NCBI RefSeq assembly: GCF_031755915.1
Contig: NC_083380.1
Location: 29,856,501-29,920,500 of the forward strand
Direction of reading: 5' to 3'
From: Ziziphus jujuba
Lineage: Eukaryota; Streptophyta; Magnoliopsida; Rosales; Rhamnaceae
DNA: 64,000 nucleotides
Each line of letters opens with the position of its first letter. The first letter of the stretch is position 1. A program made the position numbers and the translations under genes. This document shows, piece after piece, positions 36,477 through 48,242 of this stretch. The notes below the pieces were generated by a model. That model was not told the origin of the DNA and searched no databases. It saw only the letters and a program-made list of their open reading frames with translations.

Positions 36477-36945
36477 GGTTTTAACTTTAATTTTTAGTGA
36501 GTTTGATTAGAACTACTAGTCACCAATCTTCTAGTTCGTTTTGGATTTAGGACCTTAACGTGAAGCAAAGTAAGCATGTAAAGTATGATAAGCCTCTTGA
36601 CCATAGAGATATTACTGCAGGTTTAACTATTTTAGATTACTTCCTGCTTGCAGATGGGGAAATACTCCGCTTGATGAAGCCCGTATAGGCGGAAACAAGA
36701 ATTTGATCAAGCTGCTTGAAGTTGCAAAAACTTCCCAGTTGTCTGAGTTCTCTATTTCTTCCCAAGAATTTCAAGGTACCAACAACACATTTTCAATAAT
36801 GTGATTTATATGTGGACTGCTTGATTGTAGGTAGTTTACACGAGAGTTTTGCTTGTGCTTGAAGCAACAACCATGGATAATATGGAAGGATTAATATTGT
36901 TCTTTTTGACAGTAAAAGACGAGATTCGAGAAAGAAATGTATAAT
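30947..36945 (+). CDS. SKOR: Outward-rectifying Shaker-type K+ channel (SKOR/GORK-like), C-terminal KHA domain lost
   Basis: Twelve well-supported exons (30947-31209, 32084-32308, 32402-32465, 32698-33037, 33729-34024, 34226-34306, 34771-34869, 35047-35271, 35394-35582, 35804-35879, 35997-36291, 36654-36775) plus a short last exon 36914-36945. All junctions are GT-AG and in phase, giving about 768 residues against about 830 for SKOR. The order is an acidic N terminus, S1-S4 (S4 YLLWIRLSRALRV, residues 194-206), S5, the pore with TMATVGYGEIHAVN (around residues 292-305), a cyclic-nucleotide-binding-like domain (about 411-525; CSPGFIMQI, SVVDQLYIVCHGEL, SSFGEVSFLC) and ankyrin repeats (about 560-745; DYDGRSPL, GNTPLIDAIKNGH, DLRTPLHIAASEG, WGNTPLDEA). 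SKOR/GORK channels release K+ on depolarisation at the plasma membrane: SKOR into the xylem, GORK in guard cells. The filter has GYGE where GYGD is usual, and the KHA tail is replaced by KDEIRERNV and a stop. SKOR is closer by context, but assignment between SKOR and GORK is tentative. Confidence 0.88.
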
Positions 36946-37107
36946 ACCTTCTCTTCCTTCCAACGGAAACATAAAGAAAAAGAGCTTTTCATGGGTTCCA
37001 CAGAGCACTCCAACTTTATCAAGGAAGCTGTGGAGCAGTTGAAATGTCCTGTACCTCCTTTACATACAGAAAAATTAATGGTCATGAAATCCTTGGCATA
37101 TACATGA
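36914..37107 (+). pseudogene. Decayed KHA-domain exon of the K+ channel
   Basis: Downstream of the exon-12 donor, homology to the KHA domain is split over three frames: KDEIRE in the phase set by exon 12, then RKKCIIPS and SWVPQS in a second frame, then FIKEAVEQLKCP in a third. These align in order with the SKOR KHA (RKKCTVFP, LWVPRSIEE, KTAAEQL). The normal KHA mediates tetramer clustering in plant Shaker channels. Two or more small indels therefore separate the channel from an intact KHA. The frame set by splicing reaches TAA at 36943. Confidence 0.65.
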
Positions 37108-37109
37108 TT

Positions 37110-39385
37110 AGCAAATTTTATCAGAGTACTGTATTTGCTTACTAAGGACAATATGGTACTTTGTTATACCCAATTGCAATATTAATGCTACGTAGCTATG
37201 GAGTATTGAAAGCTATCTATTTTCATGTGTAGAAGAACAAAGCATCTTATTCTTTATCTTTCTTTGAAGCATTTGCAATTATAGTTATAAGGACCTTGAT
37301 TAGGGTGGTTAAATGAAAAGCATAATCTTTTCTTTAGTACAGTGAGCGACTCATTCCATCTCAATAGATTGTTGTACTCTACTAAAATTTGCTAATTGGT
37401 ACAAAGTTGAAGCTATAAATTAATTAATATGCAAAACATGCTTACCATCCAAGAATTACCTAATTTTCATTATGTCGGTAAGTCTTGTCAAACCTTTTAA
37501 AAAGGAAAAAGATAAAAATTAAGGATTTTATTTTATTTTTTCTGAAATATGTAAGAATTTCTTTTCTTTTTTTCTTTTTTTGTTTTTTTCCCAAATCTGA
37601 ATGAAATTCAAGTACCATCATCTCCGAAAGCAAGATCATTGCAAAGGAAAAGTTGGTAGATATTTCATATCTCTGTTACACAAGATTACAAAGCAATTTA
37701 TGCACTGTTTCACATGGACATATAAATCAATCTTTTTCAATTGATGGATGTAAATCTTTATCAAATGATTGATGTAAGATACATAAGGTAAATTGTATTT
37801 TTCCTGCTTTCTTCTTTTTTTTTTTTTTTTTTTTTTCCTAGAAGAAAACAGCCGATTTAACTCGGTAAAAGTTCAAGTTCCGGGACCATCAACCTAAAAA
37901 TATAATACCCAATTTTGGAAGCAAATTATAAACCAAAATTTATCCAATATATAGTTTGGTGCCGCAATAACCAGAAACAATGTCAGGTTTAAGGAGTTTA
38001 ATTTTTCAACTTATTAAATTTTTGTGTACGAAATGTAATGATAGTGATACCAACAACATGGTTATAAAAGTAATATTTGTTTTAATTAGATTCCAATTAA
38101 ATGTGAAACTTTTTTTATTACCTTCCACTAGCTGTAACAAATCTTTTTTTTTTTTTTCCTCCTTTTCTGAACATATGTTAAATTGAGAAAGGGGATTTTT
38201 TTTACTTAAGCATTATGGAAACCAAATCCTGAAAAAATGACACTAGCTGTCATTGCGGTCAGGGATATCTTCATGAGGCAGAGGACTGCTGATAAAGTAA
38301 TCAAAATAGTAAAAACAATTAGTGAACCAAGCAAAATTTAGATTTGCTATTAATTGTGTTTAAGATATCTATCATTAAGAATAGTGAAGAGTAGACAGCG
38401 GCAAATAGGTGATTTTGCAAAATTGAAATAGGAATAGAAGCATTCAATAGAATAGCCTAGTTTGCAAGCAATAACAAACGAAGTATACAAACTCAATTTT
38501 GGGAAGCCTTGACGACAAAGAGAGCGCCACCAACTACCAAACCGAAATGGCATGTGTGTGAGAGAGAGAGAGGGCCCCAAAGTCAAAAAGAATGCCAAAA
38601 AAGCCACAAAGCTAAATCATCAAACTCAGTTTCTCTTCTCCTTCATATCCAGTGGAATTCCCACTTGCCATAATTTTCTAAAGTCTCTGCTGCAACAACT
38701 ATATATATATATATATATATGTATATATTCTCCTGGCTTCCTCTAGATCTTCTAGAGAATGAAAGAAAAACTTTCCAGGAAACTTCTCAAAGATGCATTC
38801 AACTTGGAAAACCCAAAGAGCTTTCGGTATGAGGATAGAGAGGAGATTCAAAGTGAAGGTGTGGAGAATGTTGTCTGGCACGAGAAAACAGATCTAAGAT
38901 GAAACTATGTTTCTTAAAAAATTAAAATATGTATATAAATTAAAAAGATTTATTATGATGGTGATCAACAAGAAGGAGAATTATAATGATCAGTTTTCTC
39001 GGACCAGGCTTCATTCCCCTCACTACCTTCTCTTTCTCTGTTAGTTTTCATTCCAGCGCATCTCATGCTCCATATATGGATGCAATATGTCAGTTCTTCC
39101 AGGTATTTAATTTCTTTACATATAAATCAAATCATACAAGCTAGCTACTTTCACTCTCCATTATGTGTATCATATTATATAGATTTTCTGTCATATAAGT
39201 TTATATTTTTTTTGGTATCTTTTCTATGTCCTTATTTATTTTTGTTTTCTCACATGTTAATTAGACATATATATAAGATTGTGCAGCAGCTATATAAAGA
39301 ATTCTTTCATCAATGGGTTGGAAATTAATTAAAAATTGATAGGACATGGAATTAAGGAGAGGTAGAAAGCGCATGGGACAAAAAC
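37110..39385. other. Intergenic region
   Basis: No gene is recognised with confidence. T-rich tracts occur near 37550-37590 and 37806-37835. The segment 38550-38900 has a GA repeat, a TA run and a 47-codon open frame, listed separately. Confidence 0.45.
38759..38902 (+). CDS. Short open frame, 47 codons, unrecognised
   Basis: The frame starts MKEKLSRKLLKDAFNLEN and ends with WHEKTDLR before TGA. It is highly charged with no hydrophobic signal. A TATATA run at 38700-38720 lies about 40 bp upstream. I recognise no family. It could be a small peptide gene, an exon piece or chance; no flanking splice evidence was found. Confidence 0.15.
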   Translation: MKEKLSRKLLKDAFNLENPKSFRYEDREEIQSEGVENVVWHEKTDLR

Positions 39386-39585
39386 ATATATATATATATA
39401 TATATATGGAAATTCTACGGTGAGAACGGTTCGCATAAGGATCGCAGTATTAGTGACGGTTTTTTATAGAATTAACAATGGTTTTTTAAAAAATCGTCAC
39501 CAATACTATGAAAAATCGTCACCAATACTGTGGTCCGTATGAGAATCATCCGCACCATAGACTATATATATATATATATATATAT
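39386..39585. mobile_element. Foldback MITE, copy A, within TA repeats
   Basis: A roughly 155-bp palindromic element (about 39408-39562) lies between two TA microsatellites. One arm reads ATTCTACGGTGAGAACGG and GATCGCAGTATTAGTGACGG. The other, inverted, reads TCTATGGTGCGGATGATTC and GGACCACAGTATTGGTGACG. The inner part repeats GTATTNGTGACGRTTTTTTA in both orientations. It has no coding capacity. Copy B is at 45742-45900. Termini and target-site preference suggest a DNA-transposon MITE with TA-rich targets; the superfamily is not assigned. Confidence 0.75.
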
Positions 39586-39721
39586 GTGAATTCATCCTTT
39601 TGTTATGAATTCGTCAATTTCAGTTATTGATATATAATTTGATTCTTAGGCGCCTGGCCAGCTTATAATCTTTTTGGGGCTTTTAAGTGATGATAGCTTC
39701 TTTCCCCGTCCCCCTTCCCAA

Positions 39722-39754
<33 letters not shown>

Positions 39755-39817
39755 AATAAATAAAAAATAAAAAAGGCCTAGGCTTATCGTGGCTCCAACA
39801 TCTAGTTGAAAAGAACC

Positions 39818-39852
<35 letters not shown>

Positions 39853-41664
39853 CACACAAATGCATAGAATTGTCTTTTGTTAATTTCCTATACTGCTAGA
39901 CTATAGAAAAGTTCGTAGTATTGAACATAATTTCGATATGTTAATTGTAATTAGATATGTTAATGGGGCATTAGTTCGTATAAGCATTGTTTGAAATTAC
40001 TTTTAAAAAGGTGTTTTTGACTTCTATAATTTAAAAGCTATCTGTATAAGCGTTTGAAAAATTTTCGAAAAATACTTTAGAATAATTTCTAATCAAAACT
40101 AATAAAAATTAATTTCTCCAGAAATATTTACAGAAAAGAAGAAAAAGCACAAGTAAAATCTATACCATATAATGCTACTTATGCCTTGAATTGGCTATGC
40201 AAAATTTTGTATGTCTTACAAATTACAATCTCAAATACATACATACATTTATAAGTAAAATACGATAATATTATAAGCATTTCTTAAATAGCTTTATAAT
40301 AATATTGATATTTTTAACTACCGTTATACAAAAAAAAAAAAAGAAAAATATTTCAACAGAAAAGAGCAAAATTATATCTTCTCAATAGAAGAGAGAGAGA
40401 GAGAGAGAGAGAGAGCAAAATTTTATAATGCATGCAATATATATTTACACTGTCAAGATTAGTTGATCACCCTAATTAGGGAAAATTTCATAGACGGCAG
40501 GTTTGCCAAAACATCAGCCACCCCGTTAAGTTTACAAATTCATAACCTACCTTCTATGTTTTAACATCTATTAAAAAATTTCCTAATTTGACTGAAATAT
40601 TTAATTAATAATTATCCTTTTATCATTAGATGCCATAAATTATTATATATATATTATCTTATAAGTGTAAAATATGAAAAATCTCAAAAGGGTAAATGAT
40701 ATTTTATCAAACCAAAGAAGTTTAAGATATTTTTCCTTTTAATTAAATTGAACTACTTATAAGTGTAAACTTTTCTTTAAGAATAATATTACGGGTACAA
40801 ATTTAATAAAATAACGCCAATTTATTTTGCTACATAGTTTTTATTTTTTTTATTTTTTCCCTCTCTTTTATATTAGAATTGGAAATTTGAATTTAGGATA
40901 ATTTTTTGGGCTGTCTTTATATATACTTATATAATGTTTAAATGTTGAACATGTTTTTTTAATATATAATAATTGATAGTCAGAGTTGATTAAACATATC
41001 AATTAACTATAAATATTAAAGAAGAAAACAAATTAAAAATTCTCATAATACTAAGTTGTCATTCATTTTCTATTTATATATATTTTTTCTTCTTATATTT
41101 ATAATTAATAAAAATATTTAATTACTATTAACTAAATAAATCATTGAAGTAAATAAATTATATATAATTTAAAATAAAAATAAAAACAAAAATAAAAAAA
41201 CATAATTTTGTTATCGAACTGATCTAAATTATTAATTCATGTAACCAAATGAATTTATACTTTTTATTATCATTTATAAAAAACGCTTTTTATTTCAAAG
41301 AAAAAAAAAAGAAAAAAAGAAAAAAAAAAGCAATTTTCAAGCCCATCTCATTATCGCACAAGCAAGAATTTTCTTCAGTCCATGCTGAGTCATGCACACA
41401 TTGACCAACGTCGTGATCATCACAAAATAAAATACATCGACGGTCCAAACAGCACCACAAACTCACAGGGACCCACCTAATAAAGATCCATCCCCGAACC
41501 AGTTTTGCACTCATTTTTTTCTTCGCCATTAAGCCAAGAATCCAGAACATAAGCGAACCAAGAGAACCAGATCAGGAAGAAAAGAAAACCCCCCCAAAAC
41601 AACAAAGTATTGGAGGACTGCCTCAGAAGAAGAAGAAGAAGAAGAAGAAGAAGAGACGAAGGCA
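39586..41664. other. Intergenic region upstream of the BAP31-like gene
   Basis: No gene is recognised. There are ATA/AATA and TA repeats near 39720-39845, a GA repeat at about 40390-40415, long AT-rich DNA to 41300, and a balanced promoter-like region at 41330-41664. The last part contains a GAA repeat (about 41623-41655) in the presumed 5' leader of the next gene. Confidence 0.5.
41623..41655 (+). repeat. (GAA)n microsatellite in the BAP31-like 5' leader
   Basis: About ten GAA/AGA units lie immediately before the ATG at 41665. Such purine-rich repeats are common in plant 5' UTRs. Confidence 0.85.
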
Positions 41665-43190
41665 ATGGCGTTGCAGTGGATGATACTGACGTACGTGGTG
41701 GCAGCAGAGGCTGCCGTAGCAATCCTCTTGACGCTTCCATACCCGAAGCTCCTCAAGAACCGCTTCGTTTCGTTGGTCTCTCTCATCCTCCAACCTGCGC
41801 TTTTCATCGTACCCTTTGCTGGGTTTCAGCTCCTAGGTTCTTCTCCTTTCCCATTTCGCTTCTTTTTTCATTTTCCTTCTCTGTTTAATTTGTGGGCCAA
41901 AAAAAATTGGGGATTTTTGGGATCTGGGTTTTTATTTTTTTCTTGTGTTTTCTCGGAAAAATAGGAAAATAATTGAGGTGAAGTAATTTGGCAAATTTGT
42001 TCTTTGTTTGGATTTAGATATCTATTGGAAGAACGAACATCGGTTGATGTGCACGTCTGAGATCTGTACTGCAGCTGAGAGAGATCGCTATGAGAAATCT
42101 GTGAGTTTTTGATGGAACGTTTACTTTTTTATTCATTTCGTTAGTAATGGAATTCGAATCTAATAATGGCCATTTTAGGACCTTAATTTGATTGGAAAAA
42201 TTCATTTTTACTTGCTTTTCATGTCAATTTTTTAGCATCATCATCATTATAGATACACTAGTCAATTAGCAATGGTTAGTTCCTTTTCCACAATTAATCT
42301 AAAGTCAAAATATTCTCATGAGGAGCTGCCCTTTGTTGAAAAGGATAATCATAACTGCTTGGCTTTCCAAATTTGTTTTCAAGGTAAAAAGCAATTTTAT
42401 GGGTACCCGTCAAAAACCTTTAGAAGTATTAATGTCAAGCTTGCTCCATTTGAAAGGCTGCTATCCACTGTTTCCTCCCACTCCTTCTAATTTCTTTTGT
42501 TATCAGGGAGTACTTTTGGGAATGCATTTTGGTAACTTGTACAAGTTTCCGGATCTAGTACAATGAGAGTTATATTTCATAAAAGCTCCTGTTGAAAGTT
42601 AAGGAAATATGGTTTAATCATCAGATTTAAATTTGCCAAACTTTTCTGTTGTGTAGCTTTTTAATCGAAGATGTTATGTTGGGCAACATGGTACTTATAA
42701 TTCTTATTGAAATCATTAATTATTCTTATCTCTGAGATATGAATGTACAAAAGTAGTATGAAATTTAGTTGAGAGCTCAAGATAAGTTAAAGTTCTTTTC
42801 TCAATGGAGAAGGAAAGGTCAGTTTTGGAGCGGGTTAAATATCTTAATGCTGCTGAGCAATAGACCTGTTTCTTATAAGGGTACGCCTCTTAAACAAGTG
42901 AATAAACACTTATATGACTGTGGATCATGTCTGACTTTTTAAAGCATAATGTCTTTATCCTGGGTATCACAGGAGATTTCTTTATTATCAGTGTATTTAT
43001 CATTCATGCAACATGTTTATTGTAGTATAAAGTGAGTTATTTTTCAAGGGTACACTCTGCCATTGTTTAGGACATGTTTACGTTTTCTGATAAACTGGAG
43101 TGTTTTGGTTTCCAAGGCATGTGTTACGAAAGTTTCTATGTGTTTTGGTTTCCAAGGCATGTGTTTCAAAAGTTTCTTTCCCCTTCTTCT

Positions 43191-43227
<37 letters not shown>

Positions 43228-43810
43228 CTTAGTTATAAAGTTATTGTTCATATCATGGATACTGTTCAAGGATGCTGTTCATAAATTTTGAGATCCAATG
43301 TCTGTCTTCATTTCTTTTCTGTATCCTTCAACCATAACCTCAAGCCCCTTTTTTCACCTGATTGACACCTCAAATTGCCAATTATTTTTCACTACTTGAA
43401 GCCTTCAAATAATCCTTTAAAAGAGCTCTATAATCCAACAATATATTGGTGCTTCTCTCACCTAGTGTCCTGCACACACCGACACTTACACATGCATGAA
43501 TTTTTGTGTGTGTTGCTCACTATTATTCTTGGTGCCCCTAACCATGGATATTATGTTGTGCAGATCTACAAAGCTCAAAGGAATGTAATTCTATGTGCTA
43601 CAGCATGTCTACTTTATTGGTATGTTGGAAAACTATTCACTACTCCTATCATGGAAACCAGTTTTACAAGACCATACTAGATTTAAATTCCACCTGTAAC
43701 ATAATATAACAATCTCTAAATGTTGTTGTAGGTGTATTCACCGTGTTTGTAAATATCACAAGGAGATTGAACGTTTGGAACAAGTGGAGAAGAGGTACAA
43801 GGATCAGTAG
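41665..43810 (+). CDS. BAP31-like ER membrane protein
   Basis: Four exons: 41665-41836, 42018-42100, 43564-43619 and 43732-43810. Introns are GT-AG and phases agree. The 129-residue product matches the length of the short plant B-cell-receptor-associated-31-like proteins. Landmarks are MALQWMILTYVVAAEAAVAI, LPYPKLLKNRFVSLVSL, PFAGFQLLDIYWKNEHRL, MCTSEICTAAERDRYEKSI, YKAQRNVILCATACLLYW and a charged C-terminal helix ending VEKRYKDQ. Three hydrophobic segments (about 4-24, 40-57 and 89-105) make an ER multi-pass protein. In animals and yeast (Yet proteins), BAP31 relatives assist export and quality control of membrane proteins; the plant role is inferred. The 1463-bp second intron contains a block shared with the TNL locus (see 42519-43500). 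Confidence 0.93.
42519..43500 (+). repeat. Duplicated block A, inside BAP31-like intron 2
   Basis: This block matches about 58451-59420 in the same order and orientation. Shared stretches include TTTCATAAAAGCTCCTGTTG, TTTCTCAATGRAGAAGGAAA, GACCTGTTTCTTATAAGG, CCTTTAAAAGAGCTC and TTGGTGCTTCTCTCACCTA, together with a (CT)n run at 43192-43222. Small indels separate the copies, and the exons on either side of block A are not shared. Confidence 0.8.
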
Positions 43811-45694
43811 CTTTCTCATACGTAAATGAATTAGATGGAGTGGACGAATTTGATGTCACTCAACTTTGTTTGAAGAATTGAAGCTACTTGTAGAGATATT
43901 TGTCATGTTATGGATTTTTGGTATCCAATCTGCTTTCGTGATGTTTTCTTAGTAGCTTAAAGCTTCAGATTTATCTTATTATATTTTTCAACTATTGCAT
44001 GATGTATTATGAGATTCTGCAGAGTTCTCTTTGTTTATTTATTAGTTTCATGCTTATTTTAAATGATTTTACGTATATTTTATATAATATATAATATAAT
44101 AATTTAATTTTATACTTGGAAGCAAAGACCTCAGTGTCTGGAGATTTTATACCGACAGCTAGCCTTATTTGCCTTTTAAAACATCGAGCAACTAGTTTAC
44201 TTTGAATTCTGATCAGAAGGAGGTTGTGAATGGATGATCGATTCCCAATTTTTTATTCTTTTCACTTGGCCTTGACAAAGTTCACCAACAAGAGTGATAT
44301 CAGATTGATGAGATGAAAATGTCTTTTTGCACAGTTCATTGATAGTTGAGGGATGTAGTTGCATGAAAAAATAAATTAGGACCGATGGGAAAGTTAAAAG
44401 AAATTTTACATTCTACATTATTCTAAAAACTAATCCATCCGACAAAAAAAAAAAAATAAAAATAAAAATAAAAATAAAAAATAAAAACAAAAATTTAAAA
44501 ACAATCACTCTGTGGAGTCAAGTCAACGTGTTTTTCTCTAATGGACCGCCAGATTATGTTTGTATGCTGATGTGATACAATGGATGTCTTGTAGGTAAAG
44601 CTTTTTTTAAATATACGTAGTAAAGCTTGTTTTAAATATACGTAGTGTACATGGAAACTGCCAAGAAATAGCAAGAGATCCCCTTCTTTATAAAAGCTTA
44701 TCGGGCAATAAACTAATACATGGTTGAGTGAAATTGGGCACTATTGAGCAATAATTATTTACATCGTTAGATTATTCAGGTTCAAATTTGATGGTTATGG
44801 ATGACAGTCATTTATCAAACAGTGAATAATTTCTTTTACAATAATATTTTCGCGTATATGTCTATACATAGTGGCAAACTCAAAAAAATTTTTTCAGAAA
44901 AATTTTCATTGTATGTAGTCAAAGTAATAGGAATATTCTTTAAACTAAAGACTAAAATAATCGTTTTTTAAAATTTTTTTCTCAAAGCTTTTTGAAGGAA
45001 AAATATGTTTTCAAAGATTTAGTTAAATATGATTTGGTAATCATAGTTGACTAATTACAAATTTACATATATATATATATATATATAAGAAAAAAAAAAC
45101 TTAAACATTAATTATACTTCTTGAAAAAAAATTGAAAATTAGGAAAAAAAAAATAAAAAAAAAAGAAGAAAAAATTAGTAGAAATGATGTTCGAGTGACA
45201 GGGATGATCTCATAATTATCTTATTATATTTTTCAACGGTAGCATGACTTAAGTGAATTCTGTGAGTTCTCTTGTTTATTTGTTATGCTTATTTTTAATA
45301 ATTTTACGTATATTAATATTATATAATATTTTAATTTTATATTCTGAAGGCAAAGACCTCAGTTCCTTGAGATTTATGTCCGTTTATAACAATTGAGTAA
45401 TTAGTTTACTGTGAATTCTGATCCTAAGCTTATTGTAAATGGATTATTATTCGTTCACTTGGCCTAGGCAAAGTTCACAAACAAGAATGACATTGGATCG
45501 AAGTTTATATTCAACCGTTATATGAATAAAATATAATGTCATTCATAATAAAAGTACTTAACAATTACTTTGTAGAGTCAACATGTTTTACTTTGAATTT
45601 AATATGCCACAAGATTATGTTTCTATGTTATTTGCCCGAGTGATGTGATACAACGGTTGTTTTCCGGGTAAGGCTTGTTTTAACTGTACTCATA

Positions 45695-45733
<39 letters not shown>

Positions 45734-46641
45734 TATATACAGTCTGTCTATGATGCAGACGGTCCTCATGCGGACCACAGTATTGGTGACGGTTTTTTAT
45801 AGTATTAGTGACGATTTTCTAAAAAACCGTCATTAATACTATAAAAAAACGTCACTAATACTGCGGTCCTCGTGCGGATCGTCCTCACCATAGAATTTCT
45901 ATATATATATATATATATATTTGGTAAAGTTGTATTCATATATTGATCGAGAATAAATAACTAAATATATTTAGCCTGAATGATTTCCAAATATATATAT
46001 ATATATATATATAGTCTACATGGAAACTACCAGGAAAGAGCAAGGGATCTTCTTCTTTATAAAAGCTTATCACCACTAATTGGGACTATAAAAAAAATAG
46101 ATGAATAAAATAAGGGCTATTCAATTTCAACGAAAAACTAATTAAATAAAGTTGAATACATGATTTCCAAATATATATATAGTCTACATGGAAACTACCA
46201 AGAAATGGTAAGGATCCCGTTCTATTCAATTTGAACGAAAGACTAATTAGTTTCTTTACGTGAATGACAAGGAACCTACGCATACCATTTTCAAAAGTCG
46301 GTCCTGTGGAGAAGATTATTTAATAGAAAGTGGTGTCTCCATTACGTTGGTTGATTCTTTCGAGGTACTCTAAAAACACTTTATATTTAGGTGAATTACC
46401 ATCCTCTCTTTGCGCTTGTGGTTACATGAGACACACAGAAATTTCTTTTGTCAAGGATGAGTACAATAACTTTTCAGGAGGGGGCGTGGTGAATCCGCGG
46501 ATGTGAAATTGATTAAGTCTGAAACACACAGAGTTGTACGTATGTGATTTTGATATTCTCTCTGCACTTGCAAATAAAAAAAAAAAAACGCTGCAGAGGC
46601 AGTGAGCAGTACCCCTGAAAACCAATTGTAACACATTTTCT
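43811..46641. other. Flank of BAP31-like gene with duplication, MITE and TNL upstream region
   Basis: No gene is recognised. The segment from about 43970 to 44720 recurs from about 45215 to 46080 in the same orientation. Shared blocks are TTATCTTATTATATTTTTCAA, GCAAAGACCTCAGT, AGATTATGTTT and TCTTTATAAAAGCTTATC. The second copy contains the MITE at 45742-45900. A partial third repeat of the end piece lies near 46155-46210. Confidence 0.65.
45690..46012. mobile_element. Foldback MITE, copy B, with flanking TA repeats
   Basis: The core at about 45742-45900 aligns with copy A (39408-39562) when reverse-complemented. It carries GGTCCTCATGCGGACCACAG, ATTGGTGACGGTTTTTTATA and, at the end, CTGCGGTCCTCGTGCGGATC and CACCATAGAATTTC. 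TA microsatellites flank it. The paralogous flank at 44624-44660 reads straight through (TTTTAAATATACGTAGTGTA), so it is an unoccupied site for this insertion. Confidence 0.75.
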
Positions 46642-47168
46642 ATGGCCCTGACGACCTTTAGCTCCTATTCTTCTTCTTCTTCTTCTTCTTTTTCCACCCC
46701 TAAACATCTGAAATATGATGTTTTCTTGAGTTTCAGAGGTGAGGATACTAGAAACAATTTCACTTCCCATCTTAACCGAGCTTTGCATCAGAGGGGAATC
46801 CAAACCTTCATAGACAACTAGCTTATAAGGGGAGATGAAATATCACCCTCACTCATTAATGCAATTCAAGAATCCAAAATATCCATTGTTATCTTCTCCA
46901 AAAACTATGCATCCTCTGCATGGTGTTTGGATGAGCTTGTCACGATCTTGGCTTGTCGAGAATCACTTGGACAGTTGGGTTGGCTAATCTTTCTCAATGT
47001 GGAGCCTTCCCATGTGAGAGATCAGACTGGCAGTTTTGGAGATGCTTTGCTTTTATATGAAGCTCCTTATGATTCCGTTACCGGTAGTAAGTACAAGGAA
47101 AGGCTACCTAAATGGAAGATTGCTTTGACGAAAGCTGGCAATCTGTCTGGATGGCATTTAAATGAAGG
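46642..47168 (+). pseudogene. TNL-1 TIR domain exon with premature stop
   Basis: The frame begins [16 protein letters not shown], from a TTC repeat, then [20 protein letters not shown], the TIR signature. TAG at 46819 follows RGIQTFIDN, where relatives have a charged residue before L. After the stop: RGDEISPSLINAIQESKISI, FSKNYASSAWCLDELV (with the catalytic-region W-C-L-D-E-L kept), and VEPSHVRDQTGSFGDA. The normal IPIFYDVDPS has changed to LIFLNVEPS. The exon ends at NEG with donor GT at 47169. Confidence 0.92.
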
Positions 47169-47526
47169 GTATTTTTCTTATTTATCCAAAGTTTATTCTC
47201 AATTCCCTTGCTTCAAATACGTGATGGGTACTTGGGGAGGATAGTGGACCTTATCTCCCTACTACCTCCACTTAATTAGATTTTGTGTTTTTATATTCTC
47301 TTCAGATCATTGGCAAAATGATAAGCCAAAGTTTTAAGACTTCAGAATCTAGAAAATACTGATTTATTTCAGCAATATATGAAAAATAAAACTTAATCTT
47401 AATCTTAGCTACCTGAACATTTTTTTGACGTTATACATAAGACCACTTACCTCTTTGTCACAATTACCATATTAATAATTCATATTGTATATTATAAATT
47501 CTTAAAGTTGTCTTCTATATTGGTAG

Positions 47527-47727
47527 AGATGAATCTGAATTAATCCAGAGAATTGTGGAAGCAACATTGAGCAAAATGAATGGCATACCTCTTGACGTTG
47601 CCAAATATTTAGTTGGAATAGATGCCCGTGTACAGTATTTGGGTTCATTAGCAGATATGGAGCAAATGATGTCAGAGTGATAGGGATTAACGGAACTGGT
47701 TGTATAGGCTAGACAACTATACCACAT
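47527..47727 (+). pseudogene. TNL-1 NB-ARC first part, copy a (truncated)
   Basis: Starting after TAG at 47524-47526 it encodes DESELIQRIVEATLSKMNG and VGIDARVQYLGSL, the linker before NB-ARC. A one-base shift follows, then NDVRVIGINGTGCIG with the P-loop Lys codon changed to TAG. Sequence then returns to intron-1-like DNA (CAGAAAATACTGATTTATTT), so the exon was cut by a tandem duplication. Confidence 0.8.
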
Positions 47728-47819
47728 GATCCAGAAAATACTGATTTATTTCAGGAACATACGGAAGATAAAACTTAATTTTAACCTTAGCTAACTGACA
47801 AGATCAAATTTGCCATACA

Positions 47820-48120
47820 CAGTTGAGCCCTGTTAGACCTGTGGAATTTTTCTTGTATTTTTGGAATTTATTTTTAGGATTTTATTATGATTATTCGTTC
47901 AGTTTCTTATTTTTGTATTTGTTTAGTTTCCTTTTCTTTATATTTGCTTAATTACTTATTTCTAGTTAAATTAGGACTTTATGCCTATTTGATATTTCAT
48001 TCAAAATTGAGACTATTATTTCAATAATATAATTTCTATCAATCTTCTTCTTCTCTAATTTTATAATTTTTTAGTTTTATATATCTATCTACATATATAT
48101 ATACATATATTTAACGTAAG
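47820..48120 (+). repeat. Possible solo LTR in the duplicated TNL intron
   Basis: Between recognisable intron-1 segments lies about 300 bp starting near TGTTAGACCTGTGGAA, with TTTAGTTTCCTTTTC and GGACTTTATGCCTATTTG, then CAATAATATAATTTCTATC. That composition and the ending resemble the R/U5 part of plant LTRs. No clear CA end or TSD could be fixed. Confidence 0.35.
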
Positions 48121-48242
48121 CTTATTTGCAACAAGCCCTTTTTTTCTTAATACATAGACCGCTTACCTCTTTGTCACAATTACCTTATCAATAATTTGTT
48201 CGGTATATCGTAAACTCTTAAAATTGTCTTGTACACTGGCAG

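Noticed and set aside
36776..36803. Read-through end of the K+ channel after exon 12 without splicing
   Set aside because: It would add only about 9 unrelated residues before TGA. A consensus donor and downstream KHA homology favour splicing, though retention cannot be excluded.
39663..39865. Tyr/Ile-repeat frames on the minus strand
   Set aside because: They are translations of TA and ATA microsatellites.
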